Part shown: positions 44,301 to 57,794 of the stretch, in pieces | How the letters are laid out: the number at the start of each line of letters is the position of its first letter | How positions within the stretch are numbered: position 1 is the first letter of the stretch | Assembly (NCBI RefSeq): GCF_009730915.1 | Contig: NC_052486.1 | Location: forward strand, 23,816,137 to 23,880,136 | Reading direction: 5' to 3' | Length of the DNA stretch: 64,000 nucleotides | DNA from: Dioscorea cayenensis subsp. rotundata | Taxonomy: Eukaryota > Streptophyta > Magnoliopsida > Dioscoreales > Dioscoreaceae | Notes under the pieces: model-generated | Databases searched by the model: none | Seen by the model: only the letters and a program-made list of their open reading frames with translations | Told to the model about the DNA's origin: nothing | Translations under genes and position numbers: made by a program

Positions 44301-47300
44301 TCTTGCAATGCTTGTGGGACCGTTTTATCCAATTCTACGAATTGTGAATGAAAGGTTAGCTTTCGGCTGTTATTTGATGCGCTGTTCTTTGTTAGAATTA
44401 GACTTGCAATATGGCCAGATATCTGCACTTCAAGTCACTGTATCTCACAAATTCATGCATGGGTATTGACAATTTGTTGCACTTATCAAGTCACTAAAAG
44501 TAGGGGTGTAATCGATCGAGTTTAAGAAGAGCAACAAGCTACTTGAGCTCGAGCTCGTTAGAAAACTCGTTGCTCGATACTTGACTCGAACTCGATTGAG
44601 TTTTGTTTTTGTAACTCGAGCTCGACTCAATACATAAATCGAGCTACTCGAGCTCGCTCGATTAAGCTCGATAAAGGCTAATAATAAACTTGGTTTAATC
44701 ATAGATATTTCTATACTCGAGTTCGAGCGCGAGTCAATTATATATATAAAACAAACTAATATATAATATATATACACAAATACAACTACTTGCTTCTCGA
44801 GTCACGTATTAAGATACTCGAACTCATCTCACTCGACAACTCTACTCGAGCTCAAACTCGACTCAACCATAAGGGAGTTGAGTTTGAGCTTTCCCCGAAT
44901 CGAACTTGAGTAGCTTGCGAGTAGTCGTGTATTATTTACACCCCTAATTGAAAGTTTTATTATGGTGGTTGTTCCTGTTTTATTGTAGATTATGTTTCAA
45001 ATGGTCTTGTTTGTTTTTGTACCTTTTCCACCTGGCATGTTAGTAAGTTTTTTGGACCTTTTCTGTCTGACTAGGGAAGGGAAGTTATCAAAGATGCACA
45101 TCGTATATTGATTATATCTGCATAATTTTTTTTTTTTAATCAAGAAATCTGTGGCATAGATCCTATGATCTCTCTTTAAAACCTGAGTTTTAGCTTCCAT
45201 AATGCATACACTTTTATCATGATAGACACATAATTATATGTGGAAAAAGGCTAAATTATAGGCCAAAGGCAAATTTTGAAATTGCTGGCCATCAATTTAG
45301 TCCTATTGACTTGGGCGTTTTAATTAACATGCTGAAATTTAAGATTTTGGATTCATACATTAGTAGCCTAGCCTCTGAAACTCTGATTTATGTGAATGGG
45401 ATTTGGGTTCCTTAACTTCCTTTTATGTTAATGAATCTAATATTTCATCTACATCTGGAGATACTATAGAAATTCATGTTGTGAAATGAAAGATGCATGG
45501 TTTGCTGCTTACAATTGTAAATTGTTTTTGTGTTCTTGCTTTGCAAATTTTTCTTTCTGCATTATTTGCCTTCTATATTATGCTGCTTTTCTCTGGAAAG
45601 TACTGCAGAAATGGCAGCTCACTTTTTTTGCAGATCATCTGAAATTACTTTGTGTATCTAATTTTTAGGGAAGCTGCAAAAACACTGGTAAATTCGTCAG
45701 ATTCAGATATTTTTAGAAACAATCAAATATCTACTCTAATGGTGTCATCAAATTTTGAGGTTGGTTTTTTTTTTTTTTTTAAATTTGTTATTTTTTATCT
45801 GCTGTACACTTAAGCTGGACCCACTGTGTGATAGCTTTCTTCAATATTTGTTGTAGGGTCCTATCATTGTTGTCCTTTATTGTTAAGCTAGAAGCTCTAG
45901 AGAGTAGGAAGCAACTTAATTTTATGACCTTAAATGGTCAAACAGACTACCATTTGCTTATTCTTCTGTATCAATTTTAATATTGCCTATTAGGATGTCA
46001 ACTGTGAACTATGACAATTTCAATGTTATGAAGTGACAAATGAATATCTTGCATGATTCTAAATTTTTTCAAAATATATATTGTTTGAAGTGTAGCTTTC
46101 ATATTGTTCACATGATAATTTGCAATTATTCTTGGAATCATATTCTGTTGTTTTCTCTAAGGGTGTTCTTTTTGTGTTTTATCTTGGTGGCAATTTTGTA
46201 CAAGTTAACCTAGGAAATGCTCCTGCAAACATATTGCTTTGTGAAATTAACCTTGCCTAACAACTAGCACTGCAATGACATCTGTGTCTACTATCCATGA
46301 CATGCATGCAGGCACAACCAAGGAGATCACGAAGTCCATCACATTTTACTCAAACTGCTTCTAGCTCTATTGCCTTTCGCCCTGATGCAGTTATTATGCT
46401 GTTAAGAAAAGCTTATAAAGACTTCCATCTTGGAATTGTCTGTCGATTAGTATGTATCTGATAGTCTCTATTTTGTTGACCATGGACTCTATTATTCTTT
46501 CATGGATTACTTTCTGTCTTTGTCTTTCTATTGATTCCTAGGCATCAAGGGCTCTTCAAAAACTTGTAGAGCCTGGTACATCCCTTGAAGAATATCCAGC
46601 TACTGATTTGGCTACATCTGGAGTTTCAGATGAACTCGCCAAGGTTGATTCTCTTGGTCATCTGCCTCTTATGGATTATTCAAGCTTGTTTGGAGAAGAA
46701 TTTAAAATTCTTGATGATCGATATGATACTTCTTATTTGAATGTGTTGGATATTGCTTCTGTTGAGGAAGGCATTCTCCATGTTCTTTATGCTTGTGCAT
46801 CTCAGGTATCATCTATTTGCTTCAATATAAATATTTGGAAAGGATCTTGCCTGTTATGGTGAAACATGGTGTATTTTTCTTTTGTGATTGGTTCAAGTTC
46901 TTGACACTAATATTGTTGGTCTATGCTATTTAATGATCTTTTGTATATTTCATTGTAATGTTTGCATAGCCTGATCTCTGCTGCAAGTTGGCTGATACTA
47001 ATTTTGATTTGTGGTCTACATTGCCACTTGTGCAAGCACTGCTTCCAGGTGATTAATTTTTTAATTTGTAGTGAATAGTTCTAGCCATTGTTTTTTATAT
47101 TCTTATTCTAGAATTTTACTGCTTTTTGTTGTCTCGTAGCACTTCGTCCTCCTATTAGCAGTCCACCAGATCAAGTTGATGACAGTTTATGGCAATGGAA
47201 ACACCCCTTTGTTCAACAGGCTCTCACTCAGGTTAGCAATGTAGTTATTCAATGATGGATGGTTTGTGCACCACTCTACAACACTTCACACAGCATGTTC

Positions 47301-50300
47301 TACTTTATTGCAGATAGTTGCAATGGCATCTTCATCAGCATATCGCCCTCTTCTTCATGCTTGTGCAGGCTATTTGTCATCCTTTATGTCCTCACATGTA
47401 CGTTGGTTTTTACTTTCCATATAAATTTACAAAAACTCGTTCCTTGATGAGAGCACCTTTGCTTTCAAACCTATTTGTGATACATCAGTCATGCTGATTA
47501 ATTTTATGTTTTTTTTTGTTTTAATGACATAAATTATTCGTATGGTATAGAGTCATTAATGTTTAATTTTCCGCTATATCTTCAGGCAAAGACAGCCTGT
47601 GTACTGATTGATTTATGTTGTGGGCCGCTTTCACCGTGGATATCTACAGTGACGGCAAAGGTGCCTTTTCTTTATTATCTTTTCTAAAAACGATGTTCTA
47701 GTACTGATTTTGATACAGGTGGATCTTGCAGTTGAGCTCCTGGAAGATCTCTTGGGCATAATCCAGGTATATTTTCAAATCATGGTTATCATTTTTATCA
47801 TTTTATGTGTGTGTATTTATTTATGGTGGCATAAGTGGCTGCCCTTAATATGATGAGGGATGTGCTAGGATATTCTTCTGCTATGGTTCTGTCTCATTAC
47901 TCCTTAAATTGTATAACAGGTGACGCCAGATACCATCCTGTTTCAAGTATGATGTCAGTGAATAAGATATATTCTACATATCAGTATATGGTATAACTGT
48001 GCTTTCAGGTGGTTCATGCATATTCTGCAGACCTTGTAGATACTGTTTCTGATTTTGGTCTCCCTTTGCTGGAAAATAATAGTTCTGATTTCCTAGAAAC
48101 ACCATCTCCCTTGAGTGGAATGATCTTGATGCAGAATATCAGCTTTAGCAGTGTATATGTTTGGAAATATTATAGTCCCATATTGGTTGATTTGGTAAAT
48201 GTAGACTTGAAAATATAAGCCCGGGTCTTTCATTTGTATTAGCTTAAGCTGCTTAAGCTTTTCAGTTGATTCGAGTCCAAATAATATGTTTAGTTTGCAA
48301 CTAATAGGAAGCACTTTTCCTAACTAACTTTTCCATGCGCAAGAATTGGGTACTTATAGTTAGAACCAATATATGAAGGATTACATAATAACTAATAACT
48401 GATCATCGCCCTGGAATTTTTGCAGGAGGCAGGGCCATGTGTGCCCATGCTTATCATAATTTTAATTTGACGAATAGATAATTGCATTTTGCCCCCTACT
48501 AGTTTTTTATGAGAGTCGGGATTAAAACTCCCAACTGATAGTTTGGGGTGTGTTGGAGTTCTTTGCTTTATTGTTTCAGTTCCAAGGGTGCAAGATTTTT
48601 GTCTGTCATGGTGTAATAGTATGTATCTGCTCACAGAAGTATCATGTGTAAAAAAGCAAATCATTTTTATGTACTTTCGAATGATAAACATGATGACCTC
48701 CGTGAGTTATATCCATCTGGAATAGATTTTCTTATTCTAGAGTGTCCCTGGTTGAGGCCTTAAGGTTTTCCCAAAGCTCACAGTTGATATGGTTTACTCT
48801 CTAGAAATTTCCAAAATGTGTAAGAAATCCTCCTCTCAATTTATATCCTCCTGGTACCATCTCGAGAACTCTTGGTGCACTCAGTCTAAACTAAATTGTG
48901 ATGCATTCATTCACAATCTATTTTACAAGTGGATGCCTCTATCTTGCATATATAGGAAACAGCTGTACTTTCTGGCTGTGTTTGGTTTGTGTCTTTGAGA
49001 GAAGTTGGGTGAAAGAAGAGATAGGGTGGGAAACCATTTTCTTGTGTTTGGTTCAATGGAAAATTAGGTCTGTAGGTGAAATTTTCTTTTCCTATCCATC
49101 ATTTTTCGTCACTTTCCCTTCCATTTTCTGTCTGTCCAAACACACCTTATATTTTGATCTTTCTCATTCTCATGATGTCTAATAGGGTGCTCGTCAATCT
49201 ACTTCTCGTGCCCGTGCTGCTTTGAAATATACCATATTGGCACTGTCTGGGCATATGGATGATGTACTTGCTAAATATAAGGTTTGTCAGCTGATTTCAG
49301 ATGCTCTGGATAATGCAGTTTTGTTTCAAATATCTAGCTGCCATATTTATCATCAACTTTTTGCTTATCAGGAGTTTAAGCATAAGCTGCTATTTCTTCT
49401 GGAAATGCTTGAACCTTTTCTTGATCCTGCCATAACTGCCATGAATAATACTATTGCTTTTGGAGATGTCTCTGGCGTATTCCTTGAAAAGCAGGAGAGA
49501 ACATGTGTGATTGCTTTGAATATTATTCGGACCGCGCTGTTGAGGCCTGCTGTGCTCCCATCTCTTGAATCTGAATGGAGACGTGGATCTGTTGCTCCGA
49601 GGTAAAGCCTAAGTGATTTGGGTTGATAAGTTTTGGAATTTGGAAATACTTTCTCTAAAAAAATCATAAAAGAAATTCCTGTTCGTTTTACACTTTAACA
49701 TTGAAATGGAGGAATGTAGAATGGAAGGATAGGTAGATTGTTAAAATTTCATTGTTTGGTCTATTACTCAATTTAGGGAGAATCTCATTTGGCTTTTAGG
49801 TTAGCATTTGTTGATTTAAATTTTAGGGAGTCTACTATTAAGTCATTCTCACTGGTCTTCAAAATTTTGTTTGTTTTTATACCTTGTCATGGATTATTTA
49901 ATTTCAGATAATGTTGGTTTTTAATTCAGATTCCCTATCTTCTCGTTATGCAGTATACTTCTTACAGTTTTGGGGCCACACATACAACTTCCTCCTGAAA
50001 TAGACCTTTGCAAGTGTTCTGCTTCAAAAATTGTAGATCAAGAAACTTCTCTTTTGCCATCCAACTCTTCACAACATTCTTACGGAGACCCTTCAAAGTC
50101 TTGTAGCCTTGATGAGTTTGATAGGAAGAATGAAGTATCCGAAGCAACCACAAAGATAGATGTGTATGAAGATGCTAACTATCTGTTCGCTCCCCGTGAA
50201 CTCAAAAGCATGGCACTGACAAGTGTTGGCAACTATTTCATAGGAAACTGTCCTGATAAAACTAGTGCAGAGTTAATTCATGACACTGCAGAAAAGGTCT

Positions 50301-53300
50301 CAGGTGATCAACTTCAAAATGCACTGACATTGGATAATGGTTTCTATGTGAAGTACTTCAATTTGCAGGCTGATTATTTGCAAGTTGTGAACTATCAAGA
50401 TTGTGAAGCTAGGGCTTCTGAATATCAACATTTGGCCATGGATCTGTCTGCACAGTATGACATTAATCCGGAATCTCATGATGCAGTGATTGATGCACTG
50501 CTTTTAGCTGCAGAATGTTATGTCAATCCGTTTTTTATGATGTCCTTCAGACCTGCTTCAAAGTCTATCAATCAGATGAAAAATATAAAGTACAAGATGA
50601 ATCAGAATGATGATGTGGTTGAGCTAAAGAAGGTCTTTGAGAGATATAATAACGGTTTGGAGCAAGTAGCTCATCTTGAAAGCAAAAGAGACAAAACTGT
50701 GCTCCATATACTCCTCCAAGCTGCTAGACTTGATGAAGAGTATGAGAGAAATATGTCTAAAGGGGAGTTGCATACATATGATTACAAAGGTAATGAGCAG
50801 TGCATTGATATATCCCCATTTGATATACAATCTTTAGATGCGGTGACCTTAGTTCGGCAGAATCAGTACTTACTATGTCAGTTTGTGATGAAACAATTAC
50901 GAAGGGAGCGGTGCTCTCATGAAGTTCTGCTGCAAAGTCTACTATTCCTTTTGCATTCTGCAACTGAGCTATCCTGTCCTCCTGAGGATGTAGTTGATAT
51001 CATTTTATGTTCCGCTGAGAATCTTAACATGCTAATTACTTCTCTCTATGATCAACTCAAAGAAGGAAAAACTCACTTGGACACAGAAAAGTTGCGTGGC
51101 ACACAACGCCATTGGGTACTCCTTCAAAGGTTGGTAACAGCATCCTCCGGTAGCGTTGAAGGGACAGATTTTATAAGTCATACAAGAAATGGATTCCAAT
51201 ATAGGAGTTTGGTCCCTCCTTCTTCATGGATTCAGAAGATATCCAAGTTCTCAGACTGCCCGTTTGCACTTGCTCGATTTCTTGGATGGATGGCTGTTTC
51301 TCGCCATGCTCAGCAGTATTTAAAGGATCGATTGTTTCTTGTCTCTGATCTTTCACAGCTTTCATCACTATTATCTATTTTTGCAGATGACCTTGCATTA
51401 GTTGGTAATGTAAAAGATCAGAAGCTAGAGATTTTAAGTGCTGAGCAGTCCAACACGAAACAATATTTACAAGTTGGTAAAGAACTTGGCCCTTCTGACC
51501 ATTCAGATAGCGAAGATTCCTTTCACATTCTTTACCCTGATCTTCATAAATTTTTTCCCAAGATGAAAAATCAATTTCACTTGTTTGGCGAAAGTATCTT
51601 GGGGGCTGTCGGGATGCAGTTGAAATGTTTCCCATCCAATGCTTTACCAGATGTGCTCTGTTGGTTTTCTGATTTATGCCTGTCACTCTACCCAGAACCC
51701 AAAAAGGACAGCCTTCCTATTCTAAATCAAGCTGATTGTTTGAAAGGCCATGTTTCTATGAATGTCAAAGCAATTCTCTTGTACATACTGGAATCAATTG
51801 TTGGTGAACACATGGAAGCTATGCTTCCTGAAATGCCAAGAGTAGCACAGATATTGATTTCAATTTGTAGATCTTCCTACTGTGATGTGCCTTTCCTTGA
51901 TTCAGTTTTATGTCTATTGAGACCATTAATATCATATTTCTTGAGGAAAGTGACTTTCGATGAGAAGCTTTTAACTGATGTGGTTTCAGGTTCTGATTTT
52001 GATCTAGAGAACTTCAAAGAACTTTTTGAATTTCTAAGGCTCAAGGAAGAAAATCAGGACAGTCTTCGGGGGAAGGAAATTCAAGGATCATTAATGATCT
52101 TCACTTTAGGTTCTCTCTTTTGTGATTTGTCCTTCAGAAGGAAGAGTGAAGTATTGCAATCCTTGTTGTCATGGGTTGATTTCAGCACTTCAGAACCTAC
52201 TTCTTCTTTTTACAACTATCTGCATGCCTTTCAAAAGGTTACGGACAGCTGCAATGTATTACTAGCACAGAGCATAGAGTCGTTTGGCATTTCCATCCTA
52301 GTTGAAAAACAATTGTCATCTGAGATTGATACAACTCTAAATGTTGGTGGCAACTCAACCGGCCCATCTGGCTTTCAAAGAAATGCAGGCCAGAGCTCTT
52401 TATCCAAGTCTGATAGGAAGGGGTCTAATGGTGGAAAAACTGGTTTCTTTGATCAAGGGGTTCACTGTTTATCTCCGGATGAAATGTACAAGTTGTTTGG
52501 ACACTTGGAACTACTGATTTCCAAACTTATCCCATCTGTTGAGATATGCTGGAGTCTGCATTGTAAGCTGGCTATGAAACTCACATTTGCATTGGCAAAA
52601 TGTTTTATGTACTCGACATGCTTGGCTTCTATCATTCAAGCAACAAAGAAGGATAGTGATGGTGATGGTGGAGAAATTTGCTTGTCTGAATCAAGGGATC
52701 TTTTATCTAGACATTGGGTGGTTGCTCTTGAAGGCCTCTCGAAATTCATTGTAGCAATTCAGCAAAATCGGAACTGGCAAGCGGCATCTGCTATGATAGA
52801 ATATCTTCTTAGGTTGCCTCAAGATTTCTCTCTTGACTGTGTGATTGGCAATGTCTGCTCCGTAATTAAGTCTTTCTGCTGTCATGCACCAAGATTTTCA
52901 TGGCGATTGCAAAGTGATAAATGGCTGTTGTCACTGTTCACAAGGGGCATTGGTAATATAGATGGGAATGAAGGCTCAGTAGTTAATTTGTTTCATGCCA
53001 TGTTGGGTCACTCAGAGCCTGAACAGAGAGCTGTGGCATTGCAGCATCTTGGAAGAATTATTGGCCTGAGTACAAATGATGAAATGGCTAGAGTATTTTA
53101 TAGATTACGTCAAAGTTTGGTTGGAGCCGACTCAGATATCTCTATTCCTGAGTCGTTTCTCTCTATTCTGGTTTCAACTACTTGGGATTTGGTTGCAACT
53201 TTAGCTTTAACTGATTCTTCATTGTTGTTACGAAGACATGCCATGGCTTTGCTATCAGGCTATATTCCCTTTGCAAAGCGAGGCCAATTGCAATCCTTTC

Positions 53301-56300
53301 TTATAGCATCTAATACCATTATTCGAGGTATTGGGAGATTTTCTCATTCAATGGAAGAGGTCCATTTGACACGTCTTTCATTATGTCTTCTTGCTAGTGT
53401 ATGTCTTTACTCTCCCGCTGAGGACATTGCTTTGATACCTGAGAGTGTTTGGGAGAACCTGGAGAGCATGGGGATGTCAAGAAGTGGTATGCCGTTACTC
53501 ATCATGAACTTTCCTATCTCACTGAAGGATTACTTTAAATTTTGATTAACCAAGTTATGAAATGTATCATTCACAATCAACAATCTGACATTGGTAATTG
53601 TGTTTAATTTGTAATCGAAAATGTCTTTCACACAACTACTTCTTGTAGGAGAGCTAGATTTGATGGAGAAAAATCTATGTTCAGCATTGTGTAAAATTAG
53701 GAATGAGCCTGTTGATGCTAAAGAGGTATGCTTTGTTCTTTCCTTAATGAGGAAGTTCTAACCTCGTAGTTTTTTCACTCATTACATTTTCAGTTTAGTT
53801 TGCTTTGTAATATTTCCTTGACAGAAAACTTGATGGTGTGCGTATGTTACTTATTCTCCTAAAATAACTTCATTTTAAAGCATATATATATATATATTTA
53901 TCTCCTGTGGTTCAAGGTACTTAAGGGCGCGCTTTCATCCAGTTCTACTGCAAAGCAGATTGATCCTAATTTTGAGGGCACTCGCCAAACAATCCTACAG
54001 GTGATTAACTGCCATATGATGTGAATGATTTAGTTTCAAATATCCCTTTGCTTGTCAACAAAATCCTTTGGTTGGAAGAAAAATTCCACGGCATCTGGCT
54101 AATGGCTTAGAATGACCTGTTAAATGCTTAACCATATAGACTCCTTTATTTATCAACTGTTTGCCTTCCCAGTTTAGCTTAAAATGCCAACAGGGGAGAT
54201 GTGAACAATTGATCACATTTCAAAAATTAAGAGCAACAAACTAGATTAAGTATTCCTGGGGACATGTTTGATTTATGACTCAGTATACTGGCATAGTTTG
54301 GATTGAAAAGCCTGTCCAGATTTATCATTTGTTCCTACTCAAAATTAAGTGTTGTTTGTTAATCACAAGAAATAAAAACAGAGAGTTCGTGAAATACTGA
54401 AATTGAATGAATATTTTATTAATTGGATACCTGTAAATTTGCACAGGTCCTTTCTTCCCTGACTTCTGTCCAGTCATACTTTGATTTCTTCTCCAAGAAA
54501 ATTGAGCAAGACGTTCAGGTATATTGTGATATATTCTGTTCAAGTCACAATCTTCTTACGAATTTTATAGTGTCTATTTTTGTAATTATATAGGAACTAG
54601 AAGAAGCTGAGATCGAAATGGAGCTTCTTCAGAAGGAAAAAGCAATGGAAGAAGTATCTGCCAGTTCAAAACTAGAAACAGCCGAATCTCATGAAATAAC
54701 CTGTATGCAAAATGACAATTGTTTTTTCTCAAATTCAGATTTTGTCTCTTGACATTCTTCCTTTAAATTCTGTTTGTACCATGTTGTTCTTCTGCAGATG
54801 ATCTGGAGGACAATAATCGCCTCCAAAAAATTAAGGATGAAATCCAATCATTGTAAGCATCAGTGAACCACCTCATCCTTCTTTCCCTGTTTGTTTATCG
54901 CACAAAAATTAATTTGGCTCTTGTTATCATAATACTGTTGATCATGTCAATACATAATTTTTTCTGACAAATGCTAATATATGTCCTGGTTCACTAGAGA
55001 GAAAGCCAAGATTAGAGAAGAAATAGTAGGTCGCAGACAAAAGAAACTTCTAATGAGGCGGGCCCGACAAAAATTCTTGGAGGAAGCAGCTTTGAAAGAA
55101 ATGAAACTTTTGCAAGACCTTGACAGGTTTGCTCTTCTTCCATGGATTCTGAATCTCTTAATAATCTAACATGTTTGGTCGGTCTTGACTCAGGGAGAGA
55201 GCAAGTGAACTAGAACATGAGATTGAGAGAGAGCGGAGTTTGGAGCTTGAACGTGCAAAAACCAGGGAACTGCAGTACAATCTTGACATGGAGAGAGAAA
55301 GGCAGACACAGGTGCTTGTTTTGTTGTTCAATAATCCATTCTCTTTATATCATTGGTGCACCACAAAGTACTGTAGCAGTTTGATTTGGTTTGATGGTAC
55401 TTCCTGCATGCCTGCATGAGCTCAATAGAATTTCTTCCTATAAAATGGTGAGAGAAATAAGGTATTGTACATATTACTAATTGAATGCTTTATCTATACA
55501 GAGAGAACTGCAACGGGAAATTGAGCAGGTTGAGTCTGGAATTCGTCCCTCTCGTAGAGATTTCTCTTCTAATACCACCAGGTGATAGTTTGAGCCATTT
55601 TCTTTTTAAATACCATTAGATACAGTACTAGGTTGCACCAGGAGATTTTTCTAATCACACACGTAAAGTTTGAAACTAAATGACATTGAAAACTGATCTT
55701 GCCGATCATGTTATGCTTGCTTTTTAAATTCTTGTGCAATAAATTACATATCTTTTCAAGGGAGCTAGACCATGTTAGACACAAACAAAATTACTTAGAT
55801 TCAACTTTAAGCTTAAACTTATAGGACGGGAGACTCACACTTCTATGTTAATATTCATATTGCAAACAAACCAATCAATCTTAGTTTTGATACCACATTT
55901 GATGTAAAGTGAACACATATTCATCATTATCTGATGTGGAATTATTAATTACTCCAATAGAACTAATGGTTGGTTTGATTGAACATGTATAACTTCTTTT
56001 TCCTAGCACCATAAGCATTAAGCAACCTGAAATAGCTACGTTGGATCACGTGCTGCGGTATCTAGTAACTTACTTGAAATCTCATTCATTAGGCCCCGGG
56101 AACGTTATCGCGAAAGTGGGAGACCAGGACAAGAAGGAAGCCTTAGAGCAAGTAGTCGAGGCCATGAGGGTGGTAGCAGTGCACAGGCAGCAACTTCAGG
56201 CCCAAATATGACTTCTCAAGCACCAACTGTAGTGCTTGCTGGGGCTCGATCATTCTCAGGCCAACTCCCAACCATTCTACAACCAAGAGACCGTGCAGAA

Positions 56301-56504
56301 GAGCGCAGTGGTGGTTATGATGACAATTTGGAGGGAAGCCGAGACTCAGGTGACACAGGCAGTGTTGGAGACCCAGAATTGTCTTCAGCCTTTGACGGTT
56401 TTGGGTCAGCTTCCAGGCATGGATCTCGTGGTGGTAAATCAAGGCAGGTCACAGACCGGAGGGATCGAGATGGAAGAGGGAAGTGGGAGAGGAAACACAA
56501 TTGA
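41366..56504 (+). CDS. VIR: Protein virilizer homolog (m6A methyltransferase complex subunit)
   Basis: There are 26 exons: 41366-41530, 42342-42422, 42995-43132, 43903-44013, 44095-44145, 44254-44354, 45669-45759, 46312-46449, 46542-46805, 46970-47048, 47140-47231, 47314-47397, 47586-47660, 47719-47766, 49186-49281, 49372-49601, 49954-53486, 53649-53725, 53917-54000, 54447-54518, 54594-54702, 54798-54852, 54998-55126, 55194-55311, 55502-55581 and 56093-56504. All join in phase to 2170 aa, close to Arabidopsis VIR (At3g05680, about 2138 aa). Residues 20-130 form a galactose-binding-like fold (HVLDPDLRSHWSTG, ILLELDEPC, PCRYVRISCLRGNP). A long helical repeat region follows, then a charged coiled coil (about 1870-2015) and a disordered Arg/Ser/Gly tail ending KWERKHN. 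VIR scaffolds MTA-MTB-FIP37-HAKAI in the nucleus for mRNA N6-adenosine methylation. Confidence 0.92.
44501..44946. mobile_element. hAT-type MITE in VIR intron 6
   Basis: The terminal inverted repeats are TAGGGGTGTAA and TTACACCCCTA. Flanking 8-mers ACTAAAAG and ATTGAAAG agree at six of eight positions, an aged hAT target duplication. The 446-bp interior is packed with ACTCGAGCTCG motifs in both orientations and would fold into a long hairpin. There is no transposase. It lies wholly within an intron, so the protein is unaffected. Confidence 0.85.
48009..48194 (+). other. Candidate in-frame cassette exon in VIR intron 14
   Basis: The segment follows a good acceptor (TGTGCTTTCAG) and ends at a plausible donor (TTTG, then GTAAATG). 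It is exactly 186 bp (62 codons), starts and ends in phase 0 as intron 14 does, and has no stop. The translation begins VVHAYSADLVDTVSDFGLPL and looks protein-like. Without use of the donor, reading continues to TAA at 48216-48218 and would end the protein after about 575 residues. VIR orthologues as I recall them join exons 14 and 15 directly, so this would be an alternative form. Confidence 0.35.
48972..49148. repeat. Possible small MITE in VIR intron 14
   Basis: GGCTGTGTTTGG at the left and CCAAACACACCT at the right are near-perfect inverted ends of a segment of about 175 bp, rich in GAAA on the left and TTTC on the right. No target duplication could be fixed. The right end is about 40 bp before the acceptor of exon 15. 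Confidence 0.4.
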
Positions 56505-57276
56505 AAAAATGGACATCTCCAAACAATTTTCAGGTTCTTGTGGTGGTAGCATCAAGGGAATCTGGGTAAGCTTTGTAGCAAGTGCTTTTGTTTTCAGAAT
56601 GCTGCCCTTCACAGGTGTTAATGTATATAATGGCAAAAGCTGCTCAAGAGGCTGTCCACACGCAATGCGACCATACTGTAAATTTAATTTATAATTAAAT
56701 CAAATTCCTATCTTTGAAATGAGCTTCCATCTTCTTGCTTGCATTGGAATTTTCATTCTTTTTTTTTTTGGCAAAATACTACTACATATGCGAAGGTGAG
56801 ATATTATTGGAGGAAAGGAAACTGAGTGTGCTCAACTTTCAAAATAATAGCTTATTAAACAGGAAGGCTGGAGAAGTGGTACTCATAATAGAGAAGACGA
56901 TGGTGTTAGTGATAAAGACGCCGCTACTGATCTGTTTACCATTCTAGTTTCATGTATTAGAAAGTTCGGCTTGACAAATTTATGCAATAAATATGGACTA
57001 ATTAATCATCTTATAATTGGTGGGGGGAATAAAACATAACACACTACTACTCCTGGCCACGTCACGTCACATCACACCTTAATTAATTTATCCACTGTAT
57101 TACAGTTCGTTAAAAATGTCCATAACTAAGTAAAATTAAATAAACGAAATTGAAATTAAATTAATTAATTAGGAGCTTTTATGAAGCAGCGTCCAAATGG
57201 ATTCGGATCTGAAAGGTTCAGGTCCGGACCCGAGTAAGGTTCGTAGGTTCGTTGCCGCCCCTTCTCTCGCAGTCTC
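56505..57276. other. VIR 3' UTR and VIR-TAF8 spacer
   Basis: The first part (to about 56700) should be the VIR 3' UTR; AATAAAT-like signals occur near 56985. Beyond it is AT-rich spacer with a GGTCCGGACCCGAGT sequence near 57222 just before the TAF8 promoter. No gene is seen. Confidence 0.5.
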
Positions 57277-57670
57277 TATAAATAGTCCACCCATTGCCTC
57301 TTCTTTCTCTCTCGATCTTATGAACGAAGCCTAATTAGGGTTTGGGTTGTCTTTTGAAGTTCTCTTTCCCACCGACCAAACCCTAAATCAAATTCTTACT
57401 AGATTCTCTTCCCCCTTAAGGAAACCCTAGCGTCCCTTCCAATTGGTACCCCAACCCCAACCCTAGATGTTGTCTCCTTAACGCTTGATTGCGAGCCACT
57501 CCGAGCTCCAGCTGCCGCCGTCCATGGTGCCCCAACGAAATCATCGATGAGTCCCGGGCGAGCTCCCAAGCTCGTTCTTTTTTTATATCTACTTCTCTCT
57601 CATCTCAATGCCCCCGGATTACAGGGTTTCTGAGCCTAGCGGACTTCCCCGTCGTCGAAACCCTAGCTCC
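57277..57670 (+). promoter_or_regulatory. TAF8 core promoter and leader with telo-box-like motifs
   Basis: TATAAATAG lies at 57277-57285, giving a leader of about 480 bases. AAACCCTA-type motifs occur near 57376, 57422 and 57656. Such telo-box-like elements are frequent around the transcription start of plant growth- and translation-related genes. Several upstream ATGs are present, including the 58-codon ORF listed separately. Confidence 0.6.
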
Positions 57671-57784
57671 GGATCAGGCAAGCCCTTTACCTACAAACTC
57701 ATTGTTTTGAAGACAAATGCTTCAAGGTATGCTTGGTACATGGTGAAACCAGTGGAAATCCTGAGGCGCGACCTGATAATATGA
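57608..57784 (+). CDS. 58-codon upstream ORF in the TAF8 leader
   Basis: ATG 57608 to TGA 57782-57784, ending 10 bp before the TAF8 start codon and in a different frame. The peptide starts MPPDYRVSEPSGLPRRRNPS, continues through KPFTYKLIVLKTNASRYAW and ends in PVEILRRDLII. It has no low complexity, uses ordinary codons and looks like a small folded or conserved peptide. If translated it would strongly limit TAF8 translation or require reinitiation. A potential donor at 57727 (CAAGGTATGC) and acceptor at 57786 would cut it, but the intron would be only about 60 bp. I do not recognise the peptide with certainty. Confidence 0.45.
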   Translation: MPPDYRVSEPSGLPRRRNPSSGSGKPFTYKLIVLKTNASRYAWYMVKPVEILRRDLII

Positions 57785-57794
57785 TCAGCTGAAT

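Noticed and set aside
57489-57710. 73-codon ORF in the TAF8 leader starting at 57489
   Set aside because: It begins at a non-ATG codon and its translation is Ser/Arg-rich with no sign of conservation; the ATG-started ORF at 57608 in another frame is the better candidate.
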